Translations under genes and position numbers: made by a program
The notes under the pieces: model-generated
Told to the model about the DNA's origin: nothing
What the model saw: only the letters and a program-made list of their open reading frames with translations
Database searches by the model: none
Shown: piece by piece, positions 16,388 to 26,400 of the stretch
How the letters are laid out: every line of letters begins with the position of its first letter
How positions within the stretch are numbered: the first letter of the stretch is position 1
Assembly (NCBI RefSeq): GCF_014696435.1
Contig: NZ_JACJQG010000014.1
Location: forward strand, 93,224-157,223
Length of the DNA stretch: 64,000 bases
Reading direction: 5' to 3'
From: Calothrix anomala FACHB-343
GTDB lineage: Bacteria > Cyanobacteriota > Cyanobacteriia > Cyanobacteriales > Nostocaceae

Positions 16388-16555
16388 TTAAGACTGCTTG
16401 AGAAGATGCTTAATCATATTGTCTTTGACCATTAACTGCCGTAATACTTCTAAAAGCAATTTTTGTGATTCTTCCTGGCTTAATGCTTTAATCTGTTCTT
16501 CGTAAACTTTGAGGTTGAATTTCTGTTCTAAGTTAAGGTCTATCGGCATATCCAT
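16388..16555 (-). CDS. nblA: NblA/Ycf18-like phycobilisome degradation protein
   Basis: A 55-residue helical protein starting MDMPIDLNLEQKFNLKVYEE and continuing through QIKALSQEESQKLLLEVLRQ. It fits the NblA pattern (MxxPIELSLEQQF near the start, then a second helix with a basic C-terminal segment). NblA binds phycobiliproteins and hands them to Clp proteases during nutrient starvation. The frame is open to a TTG at 16606, but the ATG at 16555 has AGAGAG upstream and matches the family start. A near NtcA half-site (GTAACTTTTGTTAAC) lies upstream but misses the GTAN8TAC consensus. Divergence from classical NblA is noticeable, so a paralogue with another role is possible. Confidence 0.72.
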   Translation of the reverse strand: MDMPIDLNLEQKFNLKVYEEQIKALSQEESQKLLLEVLRQLMVKDNMIKHLLKQS

Positions 16556-16678
16556 AGGTTTGACTCTCTGGTGTGTCGAAATATGAGTTTGATTATTCTG
16601 CTGCAAATTAAGTTAACAAAAGTTACATGGTCTTGACAAGTGGGTAGTTTTAGACGTTAGCGAATAAACGAATTGGTC

Positions 16679-16732
16679 AGAGACGCGATGAATCGCGTCT
16701 GTACAATTGTCAATGCCCCATGCCCCATGCCC
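16679..16732. repeat. GACGCGAT-type palindrome plus heptamer array
   Basis: AGACGCGATGAATCGCGTCT is a near-perfect palindrome (16681-16700). A cattgtcaatgccccatgcccc-type heptamer run follows. It is related to the repeats flanking amiC1. Confidence 0.7.
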
Positions 16733-16821
16733 AAAATCTCTAACTCAGGATGGCTCTAGCAGTTTTATAATTAACTATGATTGGGTTGCTCAACTTGTTG
16801 TTTGGAGTTAGCGTTTGATTT

Positions 16822-17451
16822 ATGGATGCAATGGAGTTTTTTCAACTAAGTACAGGTAAGTGGCGATCGCAGCGCACGACTCACCACTTAGCCTTTAAGC
16901 GTTCTGAAGCTGGGGAATCTAATATCTTGGTTGAAGCGCTGGGAGCCGATCATCCAAAAGTGATTGAAATTTGCGAACTTCATCAAGTTGACCCCAAATT
17001 GGCTATCGGTGGTGCTTTTGTATCTTGGCACGGTGCAATGGGCTGGGATCGGGAAGATGAAAACCATGAAGGTTCGACTGTCTTCTCGCTGATTCCTGAT
17101 GCCGATAACCCCCGTCAAGGTTCGCTGTTGCGGGAACGGGGTTATGCGGAAATCGTTCCTATAGCTGGGCGTTATGAAATGGATGATGAGGACGCTTTAG
17201 TTCTGATCACCGAGTACGAAACCATGAGTTCCATTGAGAGATTCTGGTTTGTTAGCCCTAGCATCCGGATGCGTACCAGTACAGTCAAAAGATTTGGTGG
17301 TTTTAGCACCGCTACCTTCTGTACAGAGTTCCGAGTAGGAGATGTTTCAGATACCTCTAATTCCGATGAGGCTGATCTCTCAAACCAGAACCCCGAACAG
17401 ATAAGCAATGCGACCGAATCCACAGAATACTTCTCACTCTTTGGTTGGTAA
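16822..17451 (+). CDS. cpcS: Phycobiliprotein chromophore lyase, CpcS/CpeS family
   Basis: A lipocalin-like lyase that attaches bilin chromophores to phycobiliproteins, typically at Cys-84 of phycocyanin or phycoerythrin subunits. The family start [20 protein letters not shown] is clear, followed by beta-barrel strands and the conserved [15 protein letters not shown] segment. The lipocalin domain covers about 1-170. A polar Ser/Asn/Glu-rich tail (about 175-209) is additional. It overlaps the next gene by 44 bp, implying translational coupling. Which lyase subtype (I, II or III) applies cannot be fixed here. Confidence 0.9.
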   Translation: MDAMEFFQLSTGKWRSQRTTHHLAFKRSEAGESNILVEALGADHPKVIEICELHQVDPKLAIGGAFVSWHGAMGWDREDENHEGSTVFSLIPDADNPRQGSLLRERGYAEIVPIAGRYEMDDEDALVLITEYETMSSIERFWFVSPSIRMRTSTVKRFGGFSTATFCTEFRVGDVSDTSNSDEADLSNQNPEQISNATESTEYFSLFGW

Positions 17452-18007
17452 ATTAATCATCACCACCAGTACCGATCCATTTACGCGAGGGCTAGATTAT
17501 CTTTATGGAGTGAGGAGTCTAGCTCTCGATGCAGAGATGATTGATGTGGTTTTTGATATGGAAAACCGCAAACCTCTGTGCATGTGGATTGGCGAGCATA
17601 TTGAAGCGGTGAACGCAAAACTCGAAAACTATCTTCAGGCTTGCCACGATTGTTTTCATCCTTGGGAACAACCTGCGATTCAAATCTTTGCAGCGCCAAT
17701 TGCGCAGTCTTTTGGTCTTGATGGCTTGTGCAATCTGCAAACAAATCCGATTACCATCCTAATTGATGTGGGAAGAGTAATACCAGCTGACTGGCTGCTC
17801 TTAGTTGTCCATGAATATGCCCATGCTCATGCGGGTTCCCCAGGACACCACGAAAAATATGCGCGATCGCTCTCTCACCTCTGCTTGGGATTGGGGATTG
17901 CGCCCCCTGAATCTATTCAGGAATCTCAGCTGCGATTTTATCCTGATTACCGCCCCACTCAGAATCCCCTAGCTTTTTGGCGGGGAGAATCAGCAGTTAG
18001 TTATTAG
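17408..18007 (+). CDS. Putative HExxH zinc metalloprotein, conserved in cyanobacteria
   Basis: A 199-residue protein with a zinc-binding HEYAH motif in [20 protein letters not shown]; the later His/Glu residues could supply the third ligand. The rest has no recognised domain. Three or four Cys residues lie upstream ([21 protein letters not shown]). No signal peptide or membrane segment is seen, so it is probably cytoplasmic. Its start lies inside the cpcS gene (44-bp overlap), so the two are probably made together and it may act on phycobiliproteins. That link is inference. Its stop codon sits on the first bases of a MITE-like element. Confidence 0.75.
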   Translation: MRPNPQNTSHSLVGKLIITTSTDPFTRGLDYLYGVRSLALDAEMIDVVFDMENRKPLCMWIGEHIEAVNAKLENYLQACHDCFHPWEQPAIQIFAAPIAQSFGLDGLCNLQTNPITILIDVGRVIPADWLLLVVHEYAHAHAGSPGHHEKYARSLSHLCLGLGIAPPESIQESQLRFYPDYRPTQNPLAFWRGESAVSY

Positions 18008-18185
18008 GGACTTCCAAGTAAAAAAATATTCCATTGCTATTTTTGTACGGGCGGGTTTAACCGACATATCTGTTAGGAGCGTGAATATCTCACAAAACCC
18101 GCCCCTACAGACTGTTCACAGTTAACAGTCAACGGTCAACAGTCAAAGACTTGAACGGAATAATTTATTTTTTGGAGTTCCCTTA
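18004..18185. mobile_element. MITE-like element, copy 1
   Basis: About 182 bp with imperfect terminal inverted repeats: the left end reads TTAGGGACTTCCAAGTAAAA and the right end is the complement of TAAGGGAACTCCAAAAAATA. The inside holds a GGGCGGGTTT...AAACCCGCCC inverted repeat and gtcaaca heptamers. A shorter copy (51182-51299) lies inverted. It encodes no protein. Confidence 0.75.
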
Positions 18186-18471
18186 ACAGTAGCGCTTCAG
18201 TTGATAAAAGTCAGACTGTTTGTAGCATTCCAGATTAATTACGAATTATGAACCACAAATTACCAATTATTCTGGATTGTTAAGAAATACTGCTTTCTCC
18301 CGCAATTTGAAAGGTGAATTTCTGACACAGGCTTATTCTGTATTTTGAGATTCCGAATCTGGATAGCAGTTAAATGACTGCGAATTAGAAGCTGTGGCGG
18401 TTGGGTGCGACTAACTCGACTCACCAAAGCCGGAATTTTGCATGTCAGCTTACAGCATAGAGGTATTTATC

Positions 18472-19212
18472 ATGTCAATTCCTTTGTTGGAGTATGCTCC
18501 CTCATCTCAAAACCAGCGTGTTACTGGCTTTGAGATCCCTGGTGACGAACAGCCCAGAATTTACACAACAGATAACCTGCTGTCAGCTACAGAAATGGAT
18601 GTTTTGATTTTGGCAGCTTATCGCCAAATTTTCCACGAACAGCAGATGCTGTCTAGCAATCGTCAAATCTTCCTAGAATCTCAACTGAAAGCAGGACAAA
18701 TTACAGTTAAAGAGTTTATTCGCGGATTAGTTTTATCTGATTCGTTTCGGCGGTTGAATTACGATGCTAACAATAATTACCGTTTTGTCGAACTCTGTGT
18801 ACAACGGGTTTTAGGACGGAGAATTTATAGCGATCGCGAAAAACTCGCTTTTTCTATTGTGCTGGCGACTAAAGGAATAGTCGGCTTTGTTCAAGAGTTG
18901 CTCAACAGCGACGAATATCTGGAAAACTTTGGCGATAATACAGTTCCTTACCAACGCCGGCGGGTTTTACCCCAGCGTTCTCAAGGCGAATTACCTTTTG
19001 AGAGAATGGCGCGTTATGGTGCTGATTATCGCGATAAGTTACCACTTGTAACCGTCGGATATAAGCCTGTTCAAAGATTGACTTTACAAACCTTCTTACG
19101 CAGTCCTAACAGAGATTTGGTTTTATTAACCATAGGTTCTGGAGCATCTTTGATCCTGGCTCTATCTTTACTCACCTTATTTGGTTTATTCCCCCAACTT
19201 TTCCCCTACTAA
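18472..19212 (+). CDS. cpcL: Membrane-anchored phycobilisome linker, CpcL type (CpcG family)
   Basis: A rod linker that joins phycocyanin rods to the thylakoid membrane. The start MSIPLLEYAPSSQNQRV is the CpcG signature. The phycobilisome linker domain covers about 20-165 (LSATEMDVLILAAYRQIFHEQ, FVELCVQRVLGRRIYS). Instead of a core-binding C-terminus there is one hydrophobic helix (about 215-240), the mark of CpcL proteins, which form core-less phycobilisomes that feed photosystem I. The ATG at 18472 has AGAGG 8 nt upstream and gives the family N-terminus. An upstream in-frame ATG at 18442 adds 10 unrelated residues. Confidence 0.9.
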   Translation: MSIPLLEYAPSSQNQRVTGFEIPGDEQPRIYTTDNLLSATEMDVLILAAYRQIFHEQQMLSSNRQIFLESQLKAGQITVKEFIRGLVLSDSFRRLNYDANNNYRFVELCVQRVLGRRIYSDREKLAFSIVLATKGIVGFVQELLNSDEYLENFGDNTVPYQRRRVLPQRSQGELPFERMARYGADYRDKLPLVTVGYKPVQRLTLQTFLRSPNRDLVLLTIGSGASLILALSLLTLFGLFPQLFPY

Positions 19213-19250
19213 GCAATTCGCTAGTATTTGACGACAATAATCTTGCTGAA

Positions 19251-19300
19251 TTTGTAGTGAGGACTTTAGTTTTGAATCGGACTAAAGTCCTCACTACAAA
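19251..19300. terminator. 20-bp perfect inverted repeat after cpcL
   Basis: Arms 19251-19270 (TTTGTAGTGAGGACTTTAGT) and 19281-19300 with a 10-nt loop. It is a repeat-type hairpin 39 nt after the cpcL stop and probably ends its transcript. Confidence 0.65.
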
Positions 19301-19314
19301 CTTTTAATTATTTA

Positions 19315-19390
19315 TCCAAATTTTAAAAAAGAATGCGACAGATAGTACGGTCATGGCAATGCCATAACCTCTAAAATATATTCATGTGCT
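19315..19390 (+). repeat. Dispersed repeat family A, copy 1
   Basis: Contains GAATGCGACAGATAGTACGG and a TCATGGCAATGCCATA palindrome followed by CTAAAATATATTCATGTG. It resembles 34013-34075 and, inverted, 49731-49800. Confidence 0.7.
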
Positions 19391-19472
19391 GCAACTTCTG
19401 ATTGAAGAGGGCAACTAAATTTGTGTATTTTTCGTCATAGCCATTACACACCTAAACTTATTTATATTTGTT

Positions 19473-20711
19473 ATGAAAACCAAAGCTACTATTTGTTCTA
19501 TTGCTTCAATAGTAGGTGGATTGACGCTAGCCATTACTTTTACACATCAATATATTTTAGCTGATTCTCCTGGTAAATTATCTCAATCACAATCTGTATC
19601 TCAATCATCAACTATCCCCAGTAGTGTGAGTTTAAATATTCGTCAAGATATGGCGAAACGCTTAAATTTAAAACTTGGCAATGTCCGGGTTGTGAAAATA
19701 GAAAATCAGACATTTGATTCTTGCTTGAATCTGCCAGCAGCTAATGAGAAATGTCAAGAAATTGCTTTGAGAGGTTGGACTGTCAGCGTTATCGGTGGTA
19801 AACATCGGTGGTTATATCATGCTGTACCACCAAAGATTTTGCGCAATAATTTTCGGGTTAATGGTTTAGAAAGCTTACCTAAAGATGTACGACAAAAAGT
19901 CATCAGCAATGCTACATTACTCAGCGAACCACCAGTAGGTAAGATAAGAGTCACATCTGTTGAGCCAAAAGAATGGAAAAACAATTGCTTAGACTTTCCT
20001 AAGATATATGAGCGCTGTAATTCGACAAAAACCCCTGGATGGTTGATTACGCTCAAAAGCGATAAACCAAACTCGAAGGAACCACCAAAATGGGTATATC
20101 GTAGCGATTTAAATGGGAATAGATTTGAATTAGATATAGTTGCTAGTGTGGGGAATATACCTGAGAAAACAATTGCAGATATTTTAGCTGATGCAGAGAA
20201 ACGTTCCCAAATTTCGCGATCGCGCTGGAAAGTTGAGCGAGTTCAAGCGGTAAAATGGGGAAGCTCTGGCAACGATAGCCCATCTATGCCAATACAGGGA
20301 GCAGTTCCTAATATCGAAAATATCTTTGGTTGGAAGGTGGAAGTTTCATCGCCAAAACAGCAGTGGGTATATTTTGCTTTGCAAAACGGATTTCAATTTG
20401 ATGCGCCTAAAAGTATACCGCGTTCTCTTGTGAATGAAGCAATTAAAATGGCGGTTGCACAATCTGGTAAACCTGCTGATAGTTTTAATTTTCATTGGGC
20501 TGAACAAATAACTTGGAATGATACTTGTTTAGGTGTAACAATTAATAAACCAGCTTGTGAAAAAATTTCTGTTCCTGGTTGGACTATTAATTTGATGGGA
20601 CAGGGTGAGAATTCCCCAATTTTGTATACCTTCCACAGTCGTTTAGACCGAGATGTGCGATTTAATGGTAGTAATCCTTGGTTTCCGCCACCAGTAGCTA
20701 ATCCGCGTTGA
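19473..20711 (+). CDS. Secreted protein with four degenerate Cys-containing repeats
   Basis: A 412-residue protein with a signal peptide (about 1-33) and four repeats of about 85 residues. Each repeat carries an acidic/charged lead (EPKEWKNN, EQITWNDT), a Cys pair spaced about 10-12 residues, then GW(T/L)(V/I)xL and WVY or LYT. Repeat 1 is at about 80-130, repeat 2 at 165-220, repeat 3 at 255-310 and repeat 4 at 345-405. Repeat 3 has lost both Cys residues. The Cys pairs are suited to intradomain disulphides in the periplasm. The family is not one I can name. Function unknown. Confidence 0.75.
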   Translation: MKTKATICSIASIVGGLTLAITFTHQYILADSPGKLSQSQSVSQSSTIPSSVSLNIRQDMAKRLNLKLGNVRVVKIENQTFDSCLNLPAANEKCQEIALRGWTVSVIGGKHRWLYHAVPPKILRNNFRVNGLESLPKDVRQKVISNATLLSEPPVGKIRVTSVEPKEWKNNCLDFPKIYERCNSTKTPGWLITLKSDKPNSKEPPKWVYRSDLNGNRFELDIVASVGNIPEKTIADILADAEKRSQISRSRWKVERVQAVKWGSSGNDSPSMPIQGAVPNIENIFGWKVEVSSPKQQWVYFALQNGFQFDAPKSIPRSLVNEAIKMAVAQSGKPADSFNFHWAEQITWNDTCLGVTINKPACEKISVPGWTINLMGQGENSPILYTFHSRLDRDVRFNGSNPWFPPPVANPR

Positions 20712-20723
20712 AGTTGCAAATAT

Positions 20724-20781
20724 AGTCAACAGTCAACAGTCAACAGTCAACAGTCAACAGTCAACAGTCAACAGTCAACAG
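20724..20781. repeat. Tandem heptamer array (agtcaac)n
   Basis: About eight copies of a 7-bp unit between convergent genes, of the short tandemly repeated type common in Nostocales. Confidence 0.9.
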
Positions 20782-20792
20782 CTATACTCACC

Positions 20793-21329
20793 TCAACAAT
20801 CAATATTTGAGCTAGATTTTATCGCTTTATAAAGCCAATATTCAACTGTATGTAAACGCTTGCCACCTAAATTAATTTTGTCATATTCTGTAGCAATTAC
20901 TCCCCCCAAAGATTCAGGAATTTTCCGACTAGAGATATTACGTTTATCTACTGGATAACGCAAATATTCATAATCTAAATTTTCTTCTGCCCATGCTTTA
21001 AGCGCCGAAATTGCTTCTCTGCCATAATAATTGCCATGTGCAGATTTTTTCGTCCATATTCCTAATTCAGGAGTATTTGTATTGATAGCATGTAAGCCAG
21101 CACAACCGATAAATTCTTTTGTTTCTTTGAGCAAAATTACTAATATTAATTCAGTACCATTTTCTATCTCTTGAATTGATTGCTTAATAAATTTATCGGT
21201 TTGGGCAATATCTGCTGAAGGAACTGCATAGGTATACTCAGTGACTTCTGGTGTAAATTCCTGAAATATAATTTCTCTATATGTAGGTGAGATGGGTACT
21301 AACAGTAGACGCTTACTTTCAATTTGCAT
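20793..21329 (-). CDS. GNAT-family N-acetyltransferase (RimJ/RimL type)
   Basis: A 178-residue protein starting MQIESKRLLLVPISPTYREI, the typical RimJ/RimL opening. The acetyl-CoA-binding turn is in the GIWTKKSAHGNYYGREAISA region, where the usual Q/RxxGxG/A is relaxed. The fold then continues with AWAEENLDYEYLRYPVDKRNISSRKIPESLGG. These enzymes acetylate protein N-termini, amino acids or small amines; the substrate cannot be told. The gene stands alone. Confidence 0.82.
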   Translation of the reverse strand: MQIESKRLLLVPISPTYREIIFQEFTPEVTEYTYAVPSADIAQTDKFIKQSIQEIENGTELILVILLKETKEFIGCAGLHAINTNTPELGIWTKKSAHGNYYGREAISALKAWAEENLDYEYLRYPVDKRNISSRKIPESLGGVIATEYDKINLGGKRLHTVEYWLYKAIKSSSNIDC

Positions 21330-21538
21330 ATTTATATATTAAATAAAATCGAGTTTAACTATAAACCCAATAAGCAGCTTAAGTTGCTTATTGTTACAGT
21401 AAGACTATGGCATATAAAAATACTTCGTCCAAGCGATTCACCTGATTGGGTGATTCTTGTGGATGTAGCACCGCGCAGCAGCAGTAGATAAAACTAACAC
21501 TGTGGTGAATTGCGATCGCTTTAATAAAGGTATAGTCA

Positions 21539-22150
21539 ATGGGTTTCTATTCACAGTTTATCGCTCCGCGACTTATAGATGCAGCTATGTCTAGTCCTAC
21601 ATTGTCTGCATATCGTCGGGAAATTTTAGCAAATGTCACCGGAGAAGTGCTAGAAATTGGCTTTGGTTCTGGAGTCAACCTATCTTACTACCCAGAACAT
21701 CTACAAAAGCTAATTACAGTCGATGCAAATGCTGGAATCAATAAGTTAGCGCAAAAACGTATTCAATCTTCTCATATTCAAGTCGATAATCGAGTTCTCA
21801 ATAGCGAGAATTTACCAATGGCTGATAACACTTTTGATAGTGTCGTCAGTACATTTTGTTTATGTAGTATTGCCAACGTTTCTCAAGCGATTCACGAAAT
21901 TTATCGAGTTCTCAAACCAGGTGGAAGGTACTTTTTTCTAGAACATGGATTAAGTGATGAAGCAAATATTCAAGTTTGGCAACATCGCTTGAACCCCCTC
22001 AGTCAAGTCATTGGTGACGGTTGCAACATCAACCGCAATATCAGACAGTTAGTTGCAGCACAGTTTGCTAATTTGACGGTTGAGCAATTTTATATTCCCA
22101 AAATACCCAAAATCTCAGGATATTTATATAAAGGTGTTGCCTTTAAGTAG
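21539..22150 (+). CDS. Class I SAM-dependent methyltransferase
   Basis: A 203-residue cytoplasmic methyltransferase of the Methyltransf_11/UbiE-like group. Motif I is LEIGFGSGVNLSYY (SAM-binding loop), acidic motif II is VDANAGINK, motif III/IV is NLPMADNTFDSVVSTFCLCS and motif V is RVLKPGGRYFFLEHG. Several relatives act on lipids, quinones or arsenite. No Cys triad is present, so arsenite is unlikely. It is monocistronic. Confidence 0.88.
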   Translation: MGFYSQFIAPRLIDAAMSSPTLSAYRREILANVTGEVLEIGFGSGVNLSYYPEHLQKLITVDANAGINKLAQKRIQSSHIQVDNRVLNSENLPMADNTFDSVVSTFCLCSIANVSQAIHEIYRVLKPGGRYFFLEHGLSDEANIQVWQHRLNPLSQVIGDGCNINRNIRQLVAAQFANLTVEQFYIPKIPKISGYLYKGVAFK

Positions 22151-22440
22151 CAATTAAGTAGCAAGATTTCAGCTATAAATTATACAATTAGGGGCGTAAT
22201 ATTTTGCGTCCCCACAATTATATTCAAATTTTTTAAGAAATTATTCATATTTATTGACGATCGGACAGAACCAATTTAATGATAAGTTTGATTTCAGTAA
22301 ATATCTAGAAAGATAATTTTTACCACACTTTGTGGATTAGGTGCAGCTCATCTAAGTGTGTGCGATCGCACCTAATATCCCTTGATTAGAGTAGCTGACT
22401 GAGATTTAGTCAAACTAAAGTATATCCAAACTATATATTT

Positions 22441-23484
22441 ATGCGATCGCTGGCAGTAATGTATGTACAGAGACAAATTTCTCCCGTAAAAGTTATGGGA
22501 GTATTGCTTACATTACTGCTTACCGCTTGTTATTACGTCAAGCATAGACCTGAATCTATATTTAAAAATACTACAGCAGGTGCATTTAAAGTAGCAATTA
22601 TTTTACCAGGCCCAATCGACGATGAAAGTTGGAATCAATCAGGCTATACAGGATTAAAGTTAATTCAAAAGCAACTGGGCGCAGAAATAGCTTACACTGC
22701 TAACGTCACCACAAATAATGCAGAAGCAATTATCCGCCAATACGCGCAAAAAGAATTTGATTTTATTATTATTCATGGTGGTAACTATGTAAAAGCATCG
22801 GAAATCGTTGCCAAAGAATTTCCTCGAAGTAAATTTGCCATTGTTGGTAGTTATGGCGGTAATAATAGCAATTTAGGAGCCTTAGCATTTCGCAGTAATG
22901 AAGTTGGCTATTTAGCCGGAGTAATTGCTGCTTTAAAAACTCAAACTCATAAAGTTGCTTTTATTGGTGGGGAACCTTTATTAATTACTAAAGAACAAGC
23001 AATATTATTAGAGCGTGGTATTAAGAAAACCAACCCTAATATTAATGTTTCGATTAACTGGGTAAATAGTTGGCGAGATCCAGATACCGCTAAAAGCATT
23101 GCTCAAGCGCAAATTGCTCAGGGAGTAGATATTTTAGTTACAGATGCAGATTTTGGTAATCTTGGCGCGATTCAAGCGGCTGCTAGCCATAAATCAGTAG
23201 GGGTGATTACTTGGATGTATGCGATTGTTGGTGATGAGGATAAATATCAATTAGCTGCAAATAATATTATTGCTCGTGTAGTACAACAAGTACCCCAATT
23301 ATTATTAGAAGGAGCAACTCTAGCACAGCAAGGACGTTGGGAAGGAAAGCAATATAAGTTTGGATTTTTAGAGGGTTCTCAAGAATTAACCTCATTTAAT
23401 AGTTCATTAACTCCTAAACAAACAGAACTGGTGAAATCTATTAAGCAAGATATTATCACTGGCAAAATTGATATTTTTCCTTAA
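22441..23484 (+). CDS. BMP-family substrate-binding lipoprotein (PnrA/Med-like)
   Basis: A 347-residue periplasmic binding protein. The N-terminus has a hydrophobic signal and lipobox LLTAC, so the Cys would be lipidated and the protein held to the membrane. The BMP/PnrA fold starts with FKVAIILPGPIDDESWNQSGYTG; relatives bind purine nucleosides or similar ligands. No ABC permease or ATPase gene lies nearby. The stop is followed 9 nt later by a histidine kinase ATG, with the kinase ribosome binding site overlapping the stop. I infer that it passes a ligand signal to that kinase. Confidence 0.85.
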   Translation: MRSLAVMYVQRQISPVKVMGVLLTLLLTACYYVKHRPESIFKNTTAGAFKVAIILPGPIDDESWNQSGYTGLKLIQKQLGAEIAYTANVTTNNAEAIIRQYAQKEFDFIIIHGGNYVKASEIVAKEFPRSKFAIVGSYGGNNSNLGALAFRSNEVGYLAGVIAALKTQTHKVAFIGGEPLLITKEQAILLERGIKKTNPNINVSINWVNSWRDPDTAKSIAQAQIAQGVDILVTDADFGNLGAIQAAASHKSVGVITWMYAIVGDEDKYQLAANNIIARVVQQVPQLLLEGATLAQQGRWEGKQYKFGFLEGSQELTSFNSSLTPKQTELVKSIKQDIITGKIDIFP

Positions 23485-23493
23485 GGAGTAGTG

Positions 23494-26400
23494 ATGAAAA
23501 AATACCAACCTACTCATACCTCACATTCAGTAGGATCTGGATTATGTTCTATCACCAACAAATTACGATATGGTTTAGTGTTGCTTGTATTTATAGTTCT
23601 GTTACTAGTATCTGGGACATTAACCTATCTCAGCTTTAAAGCTCAAATGCAACAAGTAGAAGTTGCACAACAAGAAGTTTCTCAAGCAACAGCAGCAAAA
23701 ATTAATGCTTATTTAGATGACTTACAACGCAAACTTAGCTATTTAGCAAGAGTCCAAGGTTTAACTGATTTATCGCCAGAAATTCAACAAAAATTTCTGA
23801 CAGCTTTGACTCGTCATCATAACGCCTATGAAGCAGTAGCAATTTTAGATAGTCAAGGTAAAGTTACCTCTATAGTTTCCCCTTATGGACAATTCAACCT
23901 CAATAATATTGCGCAAACACCTTGGAGTTTATACGCTCTTAAATATCAAGAAGATTTTGTCAGTCCAGTAGAAATAGATGCGGTTACCAAGTTACCAATG
24001 GTAACATTAGCCGTACCAATTCGGAACAACCAAGATGAAGTTAATGGTGTATTAATAGCGCGGATTAATCTGAAGTTTCTCAGATTTTTTATCTATCAAA
24101 CTCATGTTGGTAAAACTGGTTATGCTTATGTGATTGATAATCGTAATTATTTAATCGCTGCCAAAGCCGAATTTTTAGAAAATTTAAAATATCGAGATTT
24201 ATCCGAGCAAATATTGATTTTGCGATTACATAAATCAAATGCAGACAAATGTTTAGCTAAATATCCCGGTTTAAAAGGTGTAGAAGTCATCGGTGCTATA
24301 GCACCAATTACTAGCTTAAGATGGCAAGTAGTCGTCGAACTTCCTATAGATGAAGCTTATGCTCCCATTCGCCAGATGCTGATATTTATGGGTGCTTCTG
24401 TTTTCATCGCCACAGCAGTAACTGTAGGAGTAGGTATTTACTTGCAAAGACAAATTGTTTTACCTTTACAACGATTAACAACAGCAGCAGCCAAAATTAG
24501 TCAAGGTGATTTAGATATCCAAATCAAAGTCTTTCAACGTAATGAAATGGGAGTCTTAGCCAGTACATTTAATCAAATGACTTTGCAGTTACGAGAACTA
24601 ATTCAGGATTTAAGCCAAGAACGTAACTTTGTTTCTGCTGTTCTCGATACAGTTGGCGCTTTAGTCATAGTAGTAAATCACCAAGGGGAAATTGTTCGCT
24701 TTAATCGTGCTTTTGAGCAAATTACTCAATATACTTTTGCTGAAGTAGCAGGTAAAATATATTGGGATATCTTTGCCGTGACTGAAGAATTAGAAATAGT
24801 TAAATCTGATTTTCAGAGTCTCAAAAAATTACAATTACCGCAAACATCGGAAAGATATTTATTAACCAAGGATGGAACAAGACGATTAATTGCTTGGTCA
24901 ACAACTACTTTATTAGATTATGCTGGGGAAATCAGTTATGTAATTGGTACGGGTTTAGATATTACAGAACGCAAGATAGCGGAAATTGAATTATGTCAAG
25001 AGAGAGATTTTAATACGACAATTGTACAAACTACTCCAGCTTACTTTGTCGCTATTAATCCCGATGGCACAGTGAGAATGATGAATCAAGTAATGCTTGA
25101 TGCTCTGGGTTACAATCTTGAAGAAGTTGTAGGGATGAGTTATCTGGAAAATTTTATCCCCCTAGAGCAGCAAGAAATGCTCGCAGAACTTTTTCATTCA
25201 ATAAATACACAGAAATTATTAGCTATTCAAGAAAATTATGTATTAACCAAAAATCAAAATAAATTACTTGTTGATTGGCGCGGTAAATCAATTTTTAAAG
25301 AAAATGGGGAACTTAATTTTCTCTTTGGGTTAGGAATCGATATTACCGAGCGCCGCAAAGCAGAAATTCAATTAAAAATTATTGCCGAACGCGAGCGATT
25401 GATTGCCGAAATTGCTTTAAAAATTCTCCGTAGTCTGAATTTAGAAGAAATTCTGCACACCACAGTTACAGAAGTGCGGCAATTTCTCCAAGCGGATAGA
25501 GTATTTATTAGTAACTTTAATGATAATTCAAACTGGAGAATATTCGCTGAATCTTTAGAGACAAATAGGGATTCGGTGGTGGATTTATTTTCTCCAAATA
25601 ATGATGGTATTAAAGAATTTATAAATTTGTTTTTTCAAGGTAATTTACAACAAATTGATGACATTAGCCAATCCCAAATTTCATCTAAGTATGTCTATTA
25701 CTTTGATAAATATCAAGTAAAATCTTCTTTAGCAGTGCCAATTATGGTGGGTGATGAATTTTTTGGTATGTTAGTTGCACATCAATGTTCTTCAGTACGT
25801 CATTGGCAGCAAGTAGAAATAGATTTATTACAGCAATTAGCTACACAAGTAGCAATTGCAATTCAACAAGCAAAGCTGTTTCAAGAAATTCAGACACTTA
25901 ATGTAACTTTAGAACGTAAAGTAGAAGCCAGAACTGCTCAACTACAGCAAAAAATGCTGGAATTACAAGATTTGTATAAACGTCAAGATGAGTTTTTACA
26001 TGCTGTATCTCATGACTTACGCACTCCCATTACAGGAACGTTGATGTTACTCAAACATTGGCAACAATTACCTGTTGAAAGTATCTCTTTACCGCGGAAG
26101 ATTTTAGAGAGAATGATTGAGAGTGGTGAACGTCAACTGAATTTAATTAACTCTTTATTAGAAGCTCATATATCAGAAAGTAAAGGAATAAACCTTAATT
26201 GCGAGCCGATAAAAATTGCCGAATTAGTAACATCTATTACCGAAGATCTAGCATCATTATTAACAAAACATCAAGCAACTATAAACAATTTAATATTCTC
26301 TGATTTACCTGTTGTGATTGCAGATCCGTTACAACTAAGGCGCGTATTTGAAAACTTAATTAGTAATGCTGTAAATCATAATCCTCCTGGTTTGGAAATT

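Noticed and set aside
16607-16640. NtcA box upstream of the nblA-like gene
   Set aside because: GTA-N8-TAA is present but the consensus GTAN8TAC is not met and no spaced -10 was found.
20724-20781. Possible CRISPR array
   Set aside because: Units are 7 bp in direct tandem without spacers, so this is a heptamer array. No cas genes are in the window.
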